A DNA stretch of 64,000 bases from Castanea sativa (taxonomy: Eukaryota; Streptophyta; Magnoliopsida; Fagales; Fagaceae): positions 43,327,634 through 43,391,633 of the forward strand of contig NC_134014.1 of assembly GCF_040712315.1 (NCBI RefSeq), in the 5' to 3' direction. The notes beneath the pieces were generated by a model that worked only from the letters and a program-made list of their open reading frames with translations, was not told the DNA's origin and made no database searches. Made by a program: the position numbers and the translations under genes. Each line of letters opens with the position of its first letter. Position 1 is the stretch's first letter. Positions 12,601 through 24,357 of this stretch are shown one piece after another.

Positions 12601-15600
12601 GACTCAAGATTTACTTACAAATGGACCATGCAAGCTCCACGCTCGTCAAAATTACGAATGTACCAGCGAGGCGACATGTTCTGCACCAAGTGTATTCGTA
12701 CATGAGCATATAGCAAATTAGCATAAGTCAACAATGTCATAGAAATGTATTTATCAAAGGAAAAAAAGTCATAGAATGTAAAAACTCCACCTGGTATTTC
12801 CATGTTTCAAAATTCTTCCAGCCAAAAAAGTTATTACAAAAAGATTTTGACAGAAGAAAATATGGTGCATAAATAGAAACTTTCATCATGTCAGGTATCA
12901 AAGGTTACATATACTCTCTTTGGGGTCACTGGTTAAGTTTCAGGAAGATTGGTCTCCCATGTTTTTGCTGAGTTCTATCACGTTTTCAGTTCACTTCCTG
13001 AATAGTATTTTTACATTATAATACAATAAATCAAGCTTATATTTTCCTACAAGTAATAAAAATTTATTGAGAGAGAGTAAGTACTTTCATGCACACTGGA
13101 TGTGAACGCAGTATTAAGAATTTAAGATTACAAGCTCCAATCACTATAAATGAAAAGAAAGGGGATCGATAAAATCTATAATAGAAGTCCAATCACTAAT
13201 GCCTATGGTTTGGGACCACTCAAACAATGATTTCAAAAAGCTAGTTTTAAACACCACAACAGTTGACTTCCCATAATTGAGAATCTGATTGTTGCTCAAA
13301 AGGAGACAACTCAGAAGAATCAATAGAAAGTCCAATTATAATTAAAATAAATTCTAATACTCTCATTTAAAACAGATACTTATGCATGCCTAAGGTTTTT
13401 TCTTTTTTTGGTTTATACATAGACATAAGAAATACATCTTAACAGTTAATTATTAATATTCACTGAAGTCATAATGTCTTGATTTCAAAAATTGACCCAG
13501 AATACCTTGGACTTGGTACATAATGCTAATAATAGTAAGAGGCAACCTCATTATTGTACAACAATGAGGCTACCATTAAACTTTACAACAGCACTTAAAG
13601 ACTAGCTTTAAGAATGCAACCAAATGGAAGAGAGAAAAAGACAAGAATACTTGTTGATTGGTGTTGCATGTGTAAGCACAGTGGGGAGACCATTGACTTT
13701 TTGTTACTTCATTGCAACCATGCTTACAACCTACGGTCTGTGGTGTTGTCTTTTTGGAGTGCATTGGGTGATGCCAAAGAAGGAGGTGGAGTTGTTGGAG
13801 TGCTAGAAGGGGGGCTTTGGCAAACATCATGCTCTTGATGTATGTGGGCACATGCCTCATTGTGTTATGTGGACCATTTCGAGGGAGAGAAACCTTCTAC
13901 TTTTGATGGAATTGAGCGTTCATCTGTGGAGCTAAAATTGTATGTTTTACAAACCATGTTTGGTTGTTGGCCGCCTTAAGTGGCCGTTCCTTTTCTACCT
14001 TAGAGGAATTTCTAGATTTATATAATTTTGGGTGAAGGTTTGTTGCATCCTAAGTACACAACCTGTGTACTTGGGGATCTTCTCTTTTCATTTTCAATAA
14101 AGCATTACTTATCAAAAAGAAGGAAAAACACCAGCACTAACCCAATCGTGAGAACCAGATGGATAAGAGCTGATAATAATTGCAAACAGGGTTGAAAAAG
14201 GCCTCACCCGGTGAATGCACATATTACTACGTGTCACAAGAGAAGCTGCCTGCAGTTCCATATGTCCAGCCCATGTGCCATCCTTTTCCATGCATTGGCA
14301 GTATTCATCAAATGGGACATCATCCTCAATAAATGGTTCAAACATTTCGCGATTCTTCTGTTAGTTGCAGCTCCAATGTCAGATTATTTACAAGTTGGTT
14401 GCCCAATAATAAAAAAGGGACTTCTTTATCTTAGTTTTTTTTTTTTTTTGGATGGGGGAGAGCTTGTAAATTATGCAACCAGTTCCCAATTACATGGTAA
14501 GTAACAGTATAAAAAATGCTATTTGTTGCAAATAAAAATAAATAAAGTTGTAAAAATCAAAATAAAGGGATATTTCACATTGGCAGGCAGGAAATCTACC
14601 TGTCTGCAGCATATTGCTACTTAAAACACGAAATAACTTTAAGAGCACAGTCAAACAAAATCATAAAACAGCATAATTGTGATGATTGCCAGTTATTTGA
14701 AATGAGCATTTTATATCTATCACTAATTATTTCTTTCAAATGACAGCCATTTCTTTCACCCAGCCCCTCTATGGTTATTATAGCTCAAAATCCACTAATT
14801 ACTGCAGTCCATTTACTTATGGAAGAATAAATAACATATAGTTAATTTACTTATAAATAACAAATAGTTTTTCAGAAAATACTAAATATGGTTAAAAACA
14901 CCATATAATGGAGAAATGGAAAAAGGGTGTGAGATCAATTTTCTCAACAAAAAAGGGGGAAAAGTCATGGATAAAAGTTTTATTTCTTTCAAAATCCATG
15001 TACCATAATATATTCTACCACCATGCCGCGATACTTTTTATGTTCCTCTTCATTGCCTTCCAACTGATCTGCAAGGGCCCTACAAATTAACAAGAGCAAA
15101 CAACTTAAACTGCATTTAAAAGAAAAGGGTTTTAACAAATATATTTTTGTTGGTCAAGACTAAGAGACGCCAATTGTGTACAAGAAAAGCTACTTATCAA
15201 TATATATATATATACACACACACACACATAAGAGAAGCTGAAAACTCTATGCACGTGTGCAAACATAAAATGCAACCTTACAATATATCAAGTTAAAATT
15301 TTCAGAAGAAGAATTTCAATATATATTGCACATATAAGCACTGACCTGAAGAAACAATTACCATCTGCAGTCACATGGACAATTTTAAGGCCCAATGCAT
15401 CAAGCTGAGCACGGAACTGAGAAAGATCAGTTGGCTTTCCCTGCTTTTTGACCTGTCCAACAAAAAGTATCCCATCCAAAAATTTTTGTAAAATTTTAAA
15501 AGGATACAGTTATTAAAGCATCAATATCAAGCATGGTCCAGAATATGCTATATATAGCTTAATTACTTAACTTGATAAACAGTCCCTCCATCATTCAAAT

Positions 15601-16799
15601 GACCAACACAGTCCCAGGTTAGCTAAAATAAGCTCAATTCATCATTCAGTAACTCAAGGGACAAGTGTGCAACCCATGCACATCTTCGATTCTATCTCAT
15701 TTGCCAAAAGAATATAAACCCTTTCTTGCCTTCCCATAACCATGAATGTCACACACCGTCCATCTCAATGATATGCCACATGCTTCATCTAATCCTAAAT
15801 TTCTCAAACAAAATTATTCTCAACCAAGACCTTACCGCATATCCAATTAAACAATATAATCTCTACTATACCCCCCCCCCCCCCCACCAAGTGTCTATGT
15901 GCTACAACATGATCACTCCCCAAACACATAATTAGGCTACCTCAATCACGTAAAATCTATCGCCAGGCATGATTGATCCAAACCTAAAACTTAACCCAAT
16001 TCTTCCCACCCCATTATGGCATTAACCACATTTCAGTTATTTGAGAAATTGAAACCAATATATAGTTACCCTATTACCATACTAAAGAGATGCGCTGGTA
16101 AAGCAATGCTCAAATATATTTACCGCAAATAGAACCTCAACTACTAGCCTAGGATGCAAAGGCATAGACACAGGTACAGTACAATACTGTGACACGAGCA
16201 ATTTTTGAAAAATTATAACATGATACAACAGATAGGACACCGTTACGACACAGATACGACATGTGTATAGCACTCCAAATGAAGTGCCCGTGCATCCTAG
16301 CATAACCAAAAATCCTCCTTACAACCTATAGAACAATAGATTTGGCATTTCTCGACTAGTAATTCGTTACAACCTCACCTCCAATTCAAGCTGCAGCTAA
16401 AGTTTCTGATATTACATGTCTTAGATAGTCTTATAACATTCTCTAATTGCATAAAAACAAAACCACGGACTGAACAAATTAACAAACAAAGAGTACAAAC
16501 ACGATCATATACAAACACTTGCAGTTCAACAAAATTTGTGAACATAGTGAGAAATTAAGTTTGAACAGTTAGGGCAAGTTTGAACACAATGCCGAAACAA
16601 TGAACTGAGCAGGAAATTGAAACAAAAATTTATGAGCGATTGTACATTCAGGTTTACGAAAATTGGGCAATGGTACAAGAAAAGTAGATATATAAAACAG
16701 GAAAATAAGGAGGAGGAAGAATTTTAAGGAAGAGCGTGTGAATTTGCTTACGTGAGGCTGTTTTTTGGGTTTGGAGTTATGTTGCTTTGTTTTAACCAT
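6605..16799 (-). CDS. OTU7: OTU-domain deubiquitinase with SEC-C motif (OTU7/OTUD3-like), 11 exons
   Basis: Predicted cysteine protease that removes ubiquitin, about 385 aa. Coding exons on the minus strand: 16799-16752, 15452-15346, 15079-15004, 14357-14208, 12680-12619, 9461-9377, 9258-9109, 8890-8760, 7730-7607 (or from 7739, also in frame), 7467-7373 and 6734-6605. All junctions are GT-AG and phase-consistent. Exon 2 carries the catalytic ADGNCFFR motif (Asp, Cys). Exons 5 and 6 join into HLSYHDEEHYNSV, whose HYNSV holds the catalytic His. Exons 7 and 8 look like a UBA-type helical segment (GDVDAAIEFLI). Exon 10 has the SEC-C zinc motif CPCGSKKKYKACCG, and the protein ends DMGALCI. Length and order match Arabidopsis At5g67170 as I remember it. 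Introns hold two antisense LINE fragments and SINEs. The function is inferred from the family; the sequence shows an intact frame. Confidence 0.9.
7186..7336 (+). mobile_element. Possible tRNA-derived SINE with A-tail
   Basis: 'aagtggtaatgcactcg' resembles a box A region and 'agtgggtttgaatcctg' matches box B spacing and sequence. An A-run follows at about 7322-7334. It lies in the last intron of the OTU gene, antisense to it. No target duplication was found and the family is not the same as the one at 51218. Confidence 0.4.
8001..8187. mobile_element. Palindromic MITE in OTU intron 8
   Basis: The left end 'atgatacatccacaaca' and right end 'ttgtggacgtagcac' are inverted relatives, and the body is largely self-complementary ('tgttactggttgttattg' against 'caataacaattaacta'). 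A diverged relative starts at about 32995 ('aatgctacggccacaaac'). There is no coding capacity and no sure target duplication. Confidence 0.55.
8333..8490 (-). mobile_element. tRNA-derived SINE, family B (Au-like) with T-rich 3' end
   Basis: Read on the minus strand it starts GGCTTGGTGCAATGGCAAGT (box A-like) and has a box B-like TTTGAGTCCGG about 40 bases later. It ends with 'aaaagtgggagctttgtgc', a short tract and a T-run at about 8343-8335. A T-rich end is typical of Au-type plant SINEs. A fragment of the same 3' part lies at 12073-12139. The element sits in OTU intron 7-8 DNA in the same orientation as the gene. Confidence 0.6.
10960..11595 (+). mobile_element. 5'-truncated LINE fragment with poly(A), antisense in OTU intron
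   Basis: The plus strand encodes a zf-RVT-type segment. 'FPWKTIWKVRISSKVALWTAAW' type coding starts near 10995 (F-P-W-K-x-I-W-K), followed by DWCCICKHSEET and LLLHC. An in-frame stop interrupts it near 11149. The tail 'gtttactttaaaataaaatt' runs into an A-run at about 11578-11593. The 5' truncation and poly(A) are typical of target-primed LINE insertion. A relative lies at 13614-14126 in the next intron upstream. Confidence 0.75.
12073..12139 (+). mobile_element. SINE family B fragment (3' part)
   Basis: The phrases 'aacctctc' and 'aaaagtgggagctttgagc' followed by 'acctttaagg' match the 3' half of the SINE at 8333-8490, in the opposite orientation. The tRNA-like head is missing. Confidence 0.55.
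13614..14126 (+). mobile_element. 5'-truncated LINE fragment, antisense in OTU intron 4
   Basis: The plus strand encodes ILVDWCCMCKHSGETIDFLL (zf-RVT, Cys-Cys-x-x-Cys and later LLHC) and continues into a diverged tail. The 3' non-coding part ('gtgttatgtggaccatttcg' and 'ttttcaataaagc') parallels the fragment at 10960-11595, so both belong to one LINE family. The open frame is short and its 5' end is lost. Confidence 0.75.
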
Positions 16800-17654
16800 C
16801 CCCTCGGAAATCCAAAAACTGTTTCCTGTGAGAATTCCGAAGAGACTAGTTTGGGCTCCGACAGCGAGAGACTAAATAATAAGGTTTTAAAGTGAGAAAG
16901 AGGATGACAACTGACAAGTACTACTAGTGCCTTGTAATGTTGTATCACTGCTGCCTTGTAATGTTGTATCACTGCTCTCTTTTTCTTCTCTCTTCTTTTC
17001 TTTTCTTCTCTCTTCTTTTCTATTCTTTTTTTTTTAATGCAAATTTAACCCTCGAAATTCATTCTTATACTCTAATCTTATTTTCATTCAATTGATTTTA
17101 TTGAATTTAGGTATTTCTCTTTATTTTTTTTCTCGTATAAAAATATTTTATAAAATTAATAAAAATATTTTATAAAATTTTTATGTAAAAATTGTTATTT
17201 TTTTCAATTTTTTTTATGAGTGTAAGTGTAGCTTCGCATAGTTTACAAGAAAAATGCAAAACAAATGATAGTTTAAAGGATAAAATGTAATTTTTCATCA
17301 ATTAATTACATATTTAACAGCAATTTTTTTACAAAATTGAACAAAGACTTAAACTGAAAAAATTTAAATTTTAAATGATTCAATTAAATGAAAGTAAATT
17401 TAAAAATTTGAAATGAATAATAGTCATTTGTTTTTTTAACCTTTTTTTTAATTTTTCTATTTTTTATCACTTTTTAAAAAATTATTTTTGGCAACGTGTT
17501 TTTTTTAAATAAATATTATTAGAATAAAAGATTAGAAACGGCGGTGCCTCTTTTTCAAATTGAACCTGTTTTTATTATTATTTTTTTTTTTTTTATAATG
17601 AAATCCAACCTGCCACATGCAATGTTGAAGGGAATTATTCATATGGAAAATTTA
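16800..17654 (-). promoter_or_regulatory. Upstream region of the OTU gene
   Basis: About 850 bp lie between the OTU start codon and the 3' end of the LINE. This must contain the 5' UTR and core promoter unless the gene uses an upstream exon. The plus strand is T/C-rich near 16975-17035. No single TATA box stands out among many A/T runs. A nearly perfect 26-bp direct repeat occurs at about 16929-16976 ('cttgtaatgttgtatcactg' twice). Confidence 0.4.
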
Positions 17655-17686
17655 TCTTTTTTTGGTTAAGAGGAAATTGCATTAAA

Positions 17687-20600
17687 CTAAAAAGAAAACA
17701 TCGTCTTAGGACAAAGCCTGTTTAGATACAACCCACTAAGATCAAAATCTAATAAACTAGTGATGTCCACAGGTAGACTATCAAAGATAACAAAATCAGC
17801 GGCTAGACAGCCACCCTTCCGGGCTAACACATCCGCACATCTATTCATCTCACGGTAACAATGTCTAAAACGCGTTCGAGGAATTTGTGCAATCAGGCAC
17901 CTGCAGTCATCCATAAGAGAGGATACAAATAAATTGGCATAATTCAGGTTACTCAAAGCATCCACAATAGCCTTAGCATCTATCTCAATTTCAACAGCAG
18001 TGAAGTTACGGCTAAGACAGAGATTCAAACCATCACGGAGGGCCCAAAGCTCAGCAATGAAACAAGTAGTCACCCCCACTTTGCGAGCAAAACCCACTAT
18101 CCAATTCCCAAGATCATCACGGATTAGGCACCCCTCCTCTTGCTATACCCGGATTGCCAAGTGAAGAGCCATCAGTATTTAATTTTACCCAACCTGGATC
18201 TGGTCTAGTCCAGATAATAGGTATTAGGACACGGATGGAAGTCTCTCTGGTAGGGGCAGCATAGAAAGAATATTCCAAAGCATACCGAATGATTTCATTT
18301 GCGAGCTGTGGGTTGGGCCTTTGGTTCTTGAAGACAACTTGATTCTTTTGCTTCCAAATTATCCAAATAGCAAAGAGGAAAATTGTGCTCCAAGGAATAT
18401 AATGTTGATCGAATAACTGTTGCTTGGTACCGTTCTCTTGAAGCCAATCGGTGATGTTACTGGTAAAGAATTGGTTAGCAATGCCATTGACGCCCAATTG
18501 AGACCAAAGTGGCTTCACCATTTCACAATCTCGGAGCGCATGTAAAATGGATTCACTACCTGAGTTGCAGAGGGGGCATCCAAGCTCAGTTAGGAATCCT
18601 CTCCTAACCAGGCAATCCCTCACCCCGATGCTATTATGAAGACATAGCCACACAAAATATTGAATCCTAGGAAGAGTCTTTGCATTCCAGATCCCTTTAC
18701 CCCCAAAGGTGGAAGAGCTTACCTGATTAATAGCTATCTTGTACGCTGACCTGAGAGTAAACATGCCGTGCTCCGAATCCTTCCAAGCCAATTTATCACT
18801 CCCTCGGGATGCCATAGCAAAGGAAATGGCCTGAAGCTCAAGCTTTATTGAATCCGGGAGCTCAAATGAAATTGCTGACCAGTCCCACCCATTTGATGAT
18901 ACCACATCCCTAACCTTCAGATCAACATTTTCACATGGAATAGGACCTTGAATGATCTGCCTTAATGGGCCAATCTTTATCCAATTATCGTCCCAGAAGC
19001 TAAGACTACTTTCTCTGCCGATTGTCCATCTCACCCCCTTCTGAAATACTACTGATCCCTTTTTCATAGCTGACCAAATTCTTGAATAAGGAAGCTTATC
19101 TCTGTTTCTAGAACTTACTCTCTGAGCATTGCAGTACTTCCCCTTAAGCACTTTAGCCCAAAGAGACTCACCTTCAGTTTGAAATCTCCAATTGAGCTTA
19201 GCTAGGAGAGCCATATTCCTACCCCTTGCCGATTGAATCCCCAATCCACCCTCCTTTTTTGGTTGAGTAACTTTTTCCCATCCAACCCAGTGCACTTTCC
19301 TTTCCGTGTCAGATGAACCCCACAAGAAATTCCTATTAACTCTATCAATCCCTTCGATGATTTTACCCGGGAGTTGATTGCACTGCATGACATTATTAGG
19401 AATGGTTGAGGAAACATGCTTAACAAGCACAGCTCTACCGGCTAAGGACAACAAAATTGCTTTCCAACCTGAAAGCTTTTGCTTCACACGGTCCAGAATA
19501 AAGTTAAAGTCCTGTGTCGAAGACCCCGAGTGTTTTAAAGGAATACCAAGATACTTCCCAAGGTTAGGTTTTGACTGGAATCCCAGAATATCACAGAGAG
19601 ACTCCATGGCTTCACTATCAACATTTGGGGAAAAATAAACCCTCGACTTTGCCCCACTCATTGCTTGCCCGGATCTACTACAAAAGTCATGGAGAACCTC
19701 TCTGATCACCAAGCAGTTTGCTTGGTCAGCTTTAGCGAAGAAGACCGGATCATCCGCAAAAAAAAAGGTGAGAGAAGGCCAATCCACTCTTAGAAGCCCG
19801 AACTGGATTCCATCTTTTCTTGCTACATTCCTCTTCAATAAGCTGCCATAGGAATTCCATGCATAGAATAAAGATGTATGGAGATAACGGGTTACCTTGC
19901 CTGATGCCTCTAGAGGGATAAATAGGATCCAAGGTCCCCCCATTGAACAAGATTGAGGTGGACACTGTAGAGATACAACTCAAAACCAATTTTATAAGAC
20001 TCTGAGGGAGATTAAATCTGTTAAGCATAATTCTAATGAAACTCCATTCGAGCTTATTGTACGCTTTTTCCAGATCAATTTTAATTACCATGAACCCAGT
20101 TTTACCTTTCTTCCTATTGATAGTATGAATGAGCTCTTAGGCAATAATAGCATTATCCGTTCCCCTTCTACCTGGCATAAATGCTGTTTGAAGCGGCGAG
20201 ATGAGATTGCCAAGCAGAGGTCTCAATCTAGCCACCAGAATTTTTGAGACTATCTTGTATATCGTATTGCACAGGCTTATTGGACGATAGTTGCTAAGAG
20301 TTTCTGGTCCAGGAATCTTGGGAATAAGGGCAATAAAGGTCTTGTCAATTTCCTCAAGAACTTCCATATTAGAAAAGATTTTCTTAACTGCCTCCTTCAC
20401 TGAGGTGCCCACGATGAGCCAAAAACGTTGGAAAAATCCTGCATGAAGCCCATCTGGGCCAGGGGCTTTGAAAGCTTTGAAGGACCAGAGCCCATTCTTT
20501 ATCTCTTCTTCGGACACAGCCTTATCAATACTATCTCGGTCCTCATCAGTAAGACGAGCTTGCCAGTTCAAAGCAGCAGGAATCTCAAGGGTCGAACAAC

Positions 20601-21818
20601 TGAGCGAGGATGTATAGAGCTCCGAGAATCCATTCTAGATAACTTCCTTGACTACTATCTCATCATGCACCCATTCCCCCTCTTTGGACATGATTGAAAT
20701 GATAGAATTTCTCTTTCTTATCATGAGGGTGGACACATGATAAAATGCAGTATTTCGATCCCCAGAAATCATCCAGTTTACCCTAGACTTCAGTGCCTAT
20801 AACTCTTCCTCCTGAATAAGAACACAATTCAAATCCGCCTGGAGCTTCCTCTCCAACTCTACTAAGGAGTCTGAAGGTCTAATAGCTAAAGCCCTTTGAA
20901 TGCCGTCCAACCTCGCCATTACCCTCCTTTTCTTAGCAAAAATATTACCAAAGTGACACTTATTCCACTCCAAAGCATCTCAGATAAACGACTTAATAGC
21001 TTCCTGGAGGTGGGGAGAATTGGTCCAAGCTTTTTGAACCACGCAAGGAAAGGAGAGGTCTGATAGCCAGAAGCTTTGAAACTTAAAGAGCTGGTTCTGT
21101 CTGGCCCATACAGCGGGGTTAGTTTGGAGCAAGACAGGACAATGGTCGGAATGACATCTAGTGAGGTGGGAGACTCTGGCTTCAGGGTATAAGGTGCACC
21201 ATTCCAGATTTACAAAGAATCTATCAATTCTTTCCTGAATGAGGACATGAGCATCCCTTTGATTGGTCCAGGTGAACCTAGATCCCGAAAATCCCAAATC
21301 GATCATATTACACTTGTCCAAGCAATCTTTTAGGATGAGGATCTATTAATACTGACAGGTCTGCCACCTAGCTTATCATCACTAACAATAGGCTCATTAA
21401 AAATCCCCTGCAATCACCCCAGGCATTCTATGCAATTCCGCAACATTCATTAAATTATTTCATAAAATAGACCTCTCAGCAAATCTAGGACTAGCGAAAA
21501 CTGCCAAAAATAGCCAGGAAATGTTAGAAGAACGAACCTTCACAAAAACATGGATTTCCTGCTCTGTTTTGCTTAGAGGAGTAACTTCCACTATGTCCGA
21601 GTTCCATAAAAGCCACAAGCCCCCAGATATACCAAATGTATCCGTGTGGATTGCACCATAAAAGGGAAGACGATATGTGATAGCCTTAGCTCTCTCCCCT
21701 CCAAGCTGGGTCTCTATAATCACAAAGATTGTCGGATCATGTACTCTAGTCAACTCCCTAACATAGCTCTGAAAATTGGGCTTCAGAATGCCCCTACTGT
21801 TCCAGATAATGGTATTCA
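17687..21818 (-). pseudogene. LINE ORF2: endonuclease - reverse transcriptase - zf-RVT - RNase H, broken
   Basis: The endonuclease starts MNTIIWNSRG (21818) with SDHCPVLL near 21140. Reverse transcriptase blocks follow: FKAPGPDGLHAGFF (about 20480), LIPKIPGPETLSNYRPISL (about 20300) and SRGIRQGNPLSPYIF (about 19890). The catalytic box reads FADD near 19755. zf-RVT follows around 18700-18550, and RNase H starts at DGSSLGNPG (18160) with AELWALRDGL and NRCADVLAR. Breaks: a frameshift at the GDF motif near 21400, stops near 20940-20980 and 20640, a stop near 20134, a frameshift at an A-run near 19760, and a stop or frameshift near 18115. Copy-and-paste activity is therefore lost. The protein fragments are shown directly; the original single frame is inferred. 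Confidence 0.88.
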
Positions 21819-21850
21819 TCATAACAGAATGGGGAAGGGCAAGGTACATA

Positions 21851-23647
21851 TCAAAAGGGGGAACGGGCTTTACCCTCTTCTTCAAATTCCATCCCATCTT
21901 TCGTCGCATCTCCATTGACTGATATCTCCCCAGCATGAGGGTTAGCCAGAACTCGAGTACATCCAAGGGGTTGAATTCCACTGTGGGTTGAAACATTTGT
22001 ACCACCTTGGGATAGTGTCTGTTGCTCCTGAAGCAAAGTGCAATCAGCTTGATCTCCAACATCCTCCTCTCCACGAGGCTCTCTAAAAGGTTCACCTTGC
22101 ATAGAGTCGGACTTAGTGTGAACCGAGGAACTGACTCCCTCACCGACGCTCCTCCAATGATCTTCGCACATCCTTCCAACACAGCTACCTTCGAGAGCTC
22201 GAAGTTCATTTCCTCGAGCTTCATGGCCTGCCTCGTCCCTTGTTGAAGTTGTGAACTGGAACTCAGAAACCAGCCTTTGGTTGACTCCCAAGGATAGCTT
22301 AGAAATGGATGGCTCTAAAAGAGAGAGCTTTAGATTACTACTCAAACCCACAGCTTCGTTGACGAAATGAATTAGTGCCCTATTACGTGCAAAGCCCTTT
22401 TTACCCCTCACCGAAGGACTATGGGCCTGAGGGGATGAAAATCCCTTACTGAATTGGCCTAAATTCCTTAACTCAGCTTGAAGAACTCCTTTAGTAGCTA
22501 GGTCCACATACTTTGGGCCATTATCATGATCACGGGCTCTGGGGGATTGGGCTTGAAAGGAAGTAGAGGCCTCCTCCGACTTTCTTTTGCCATCTGTCAC
22601 AAAGCTGTTCTTGGGCCACAAGCTCAGAAAAGCATTGTCACCACTACCTCTGAGATGTCCAACCCCACTAGAGTTTGGCGTACACTTTACTGCTCTGTTT
22701 CCTTGTCTTTTCTTTGTTACCACCACCCACGGACCATAAGTGTCCTTTTGGTCAGGAGACGTTGGCTCCACCCCTTCTATGGGGTCCACCCGATCACACT
22801 CTTCGTGTGTTCTGCCCGCGGAGCCCTCTTCTTTGTCGCTTCCATCCATGCCCAGCTGAGCGTTACTTCGGATGGTGTACGGACAAGACTCCTTCCGGTG
22901 ACCGATCCGTCCATAAGAGAAACAAAGCTTGTGGATGCCTTCATAGTTAACTGCTTGATGAATACCTCCAATGAGGACGATGGTGACAAGAGGCTTTTCT
23001 ATATCCACCTGTACACAGAGTCTGGCGAAACGGCCCCTCGCTTCATTTGCCGTGTATGTATCAATCCTAAGAATCTTTCCCACAACATTGCCAATTTGTT
23101 TAAGGACCTTCATTTCGTAATACTCAATAGGAAGCTCGTTGAGCCTAATCCATACAGCAATGGATGAAACACTAGTGGACGAAGGTTTGGAGTTTGGCTC
23201 CCATGGCTGTATTGAGAGAAAATGGTCTCCCACAAACCACAGACCTTCTCTTAAAACCATATCATGGTCTTCCTTACAGCTAAAACGAGCTAGGTAAAAC
23301 TCCTTACCTAAGTCAATAATATCCATCCTACCCGTGGGTTTCCAGAGAGCATTAAGCTTGGACTGAATGAAATTGAACCCCATCGAACGACCATACACCT
23401 TAACGATAAGTGAGCTCGCTCATATCGTTCTGATACGATGCTTGACCTCTTTCGAGAGCTTAACCACTACAAAACCTTCCCTAAGGTCTTCTATCTCATC
23501 GTCTGACTCAATGTCTACATCCATTTTTCCATCAAAGGCAAAAGCTTGATTATACGCTCCTGGGATCTCCCCAAGGAGCTTGTCTTTGAACGATTGCACC
23601 CCCAAGAACAATAGATTTAAATTTTGCGTTAACCGTTGTTCGTCCAA
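21851..23647 (-). pseudogene. LINE ORF1 (DUF4283 / zinc-knuckle RNA-binding protein), broken
   Basis: The N-terminal piece (23647-23420, MDEQRLTQNL start) ends at a stop followed by the main open frame of 515 codons (23398-21851). It has the plant LINE ORF1 layout: a DUF4283-like fold (SKEDHDMVL-type block, here CKEDHDMVLREGLWFVGDHF) and a CCHC-type knuckle, LCFSYGRIGHRKESCP. The second knuckle cysteine is replaced by tyrosine. A long serine- and charge-rich tail follows. ORF1 binds the element's RNA. This copy is damaged by the stop near 23418 and the missing zinc ligand. Confidence 0.82.
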
Positions 23648-23660
23648 CTGTGTTTGACAA

Positions 23661-24058
23661 AATCAAGCCCATGGGCCTCCAGAACTCTACTTTTAATTTT
23701 TATATGCTACAGAAAATAAGCATAATATGTATAAAAAATAAAATAAAAAGGAGTTTTCTATTGTTGAGAAAAAACAAATATTTTATATTATTTTCTTGTG
23801 TCATCGTATTTCCATTTATAATATATAAAATAAATGTAAAAATATAACTAAAGTATACTTTTGGCCTGTGAGTTTGGAATTGATTTCATTTTGAATCTTA
23901 TGTTTTTATATTGGCCCTTTTTACATTTCAAAATTTTTATTTTTGCCCTTCAAATTTGATTAAGTTTTCAAGAAAATGAAAATCTTAAACATAAAATACC
24001 AATATGAAAACAAATCAAATAGAAGGGCCAAAATGAAAACAATCATAAAGTGTACTTT
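23661..24058. other. AT-rich interval, no gene seen
   Basis: Low-complexity A/T-rich sequence between the LINE and the MITE at 24059. Short open frames lack recognisable similarity. Confidence 0.5.
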
Positions 24059-24240
24059 AGGGTCTGTTTGGGATCCGTTTATTTTGTTGAAAATACTATA
24101 AATAAAGGTAAAAATTAACTGAAATAGTACAGTAGGACCCATGAATAGTACCAAAAAGTGCAGTAGGGCCCATGAATAGTAACAAAAATAAACTGAATAG
24201 TAAAATAAGTTGGCAAAAATTATTTTTGCCAAACACACAC
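24059..24240. mobile_element. hAT-like MITE, short diverged copy
   Basis: It starts AGGGTCTGTTTGGGATCCG, related to the terminus at 252 and 30218, and ends with 'gccaaacacacacac'. It contains the internally repeated phrase 'cagtag-ggcccatgaatagta' twice (24131-24180). Non-coding. Confidence 0.55.
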
Positions 24241-24357
24241 ACTTAGTATAAGAATATATTTTTTAAAAAAACCTCCTAAATGTTTATCTGACAAAATATT
24301 ATAAGGTCAACTAAATGTCAAACTTTCTTAGTTTTATCATAGGGGTTTATGTGTTAC

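Larger units (their letters stand above)
17655..23660 (-). mobile_element. Near full-length degenerate L1-type LINE with RNase H
   Basis: A non-LTR retrotransposon of about 6 kb, reading leftward. In order: ORF1 (DUF4283-type region and zinc knuckle, 23647-21851), endonuclease (from 21818), reverse transcriptase, zf-RVT and a C-terminal RNase H domain ending at 17687. The 3' end has an A-rich tail near 17660 (T-run on the plus strand). Several frameshifts and stops make it inactive. It lies just upstream of the OTU gene in the same orientation. No target duplication was recognised, so the outer limits are approximate. Confidence 0.9.

Noticed and set aside
13144..13335. Hydrophobic 63-codon minus-strand frame in the OTU intron
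   Set aside because: It could be a short membrane protein by composition, but the OTU exons splice past it in phase and there is no similarity or promoter.
18117..19943. 608-codon frame considered as an independent host gene
   Set aside because: It is the reverse transcriptase to RNase H part of LINE ORF2, starting artificially after a frameshift.
22526..23167. 213-codon plus-strand frame
   Set aside because: It is the antisense of LINE ORF1. The minus strand has the recognisable DUF4283/zinc-knuckle protein.
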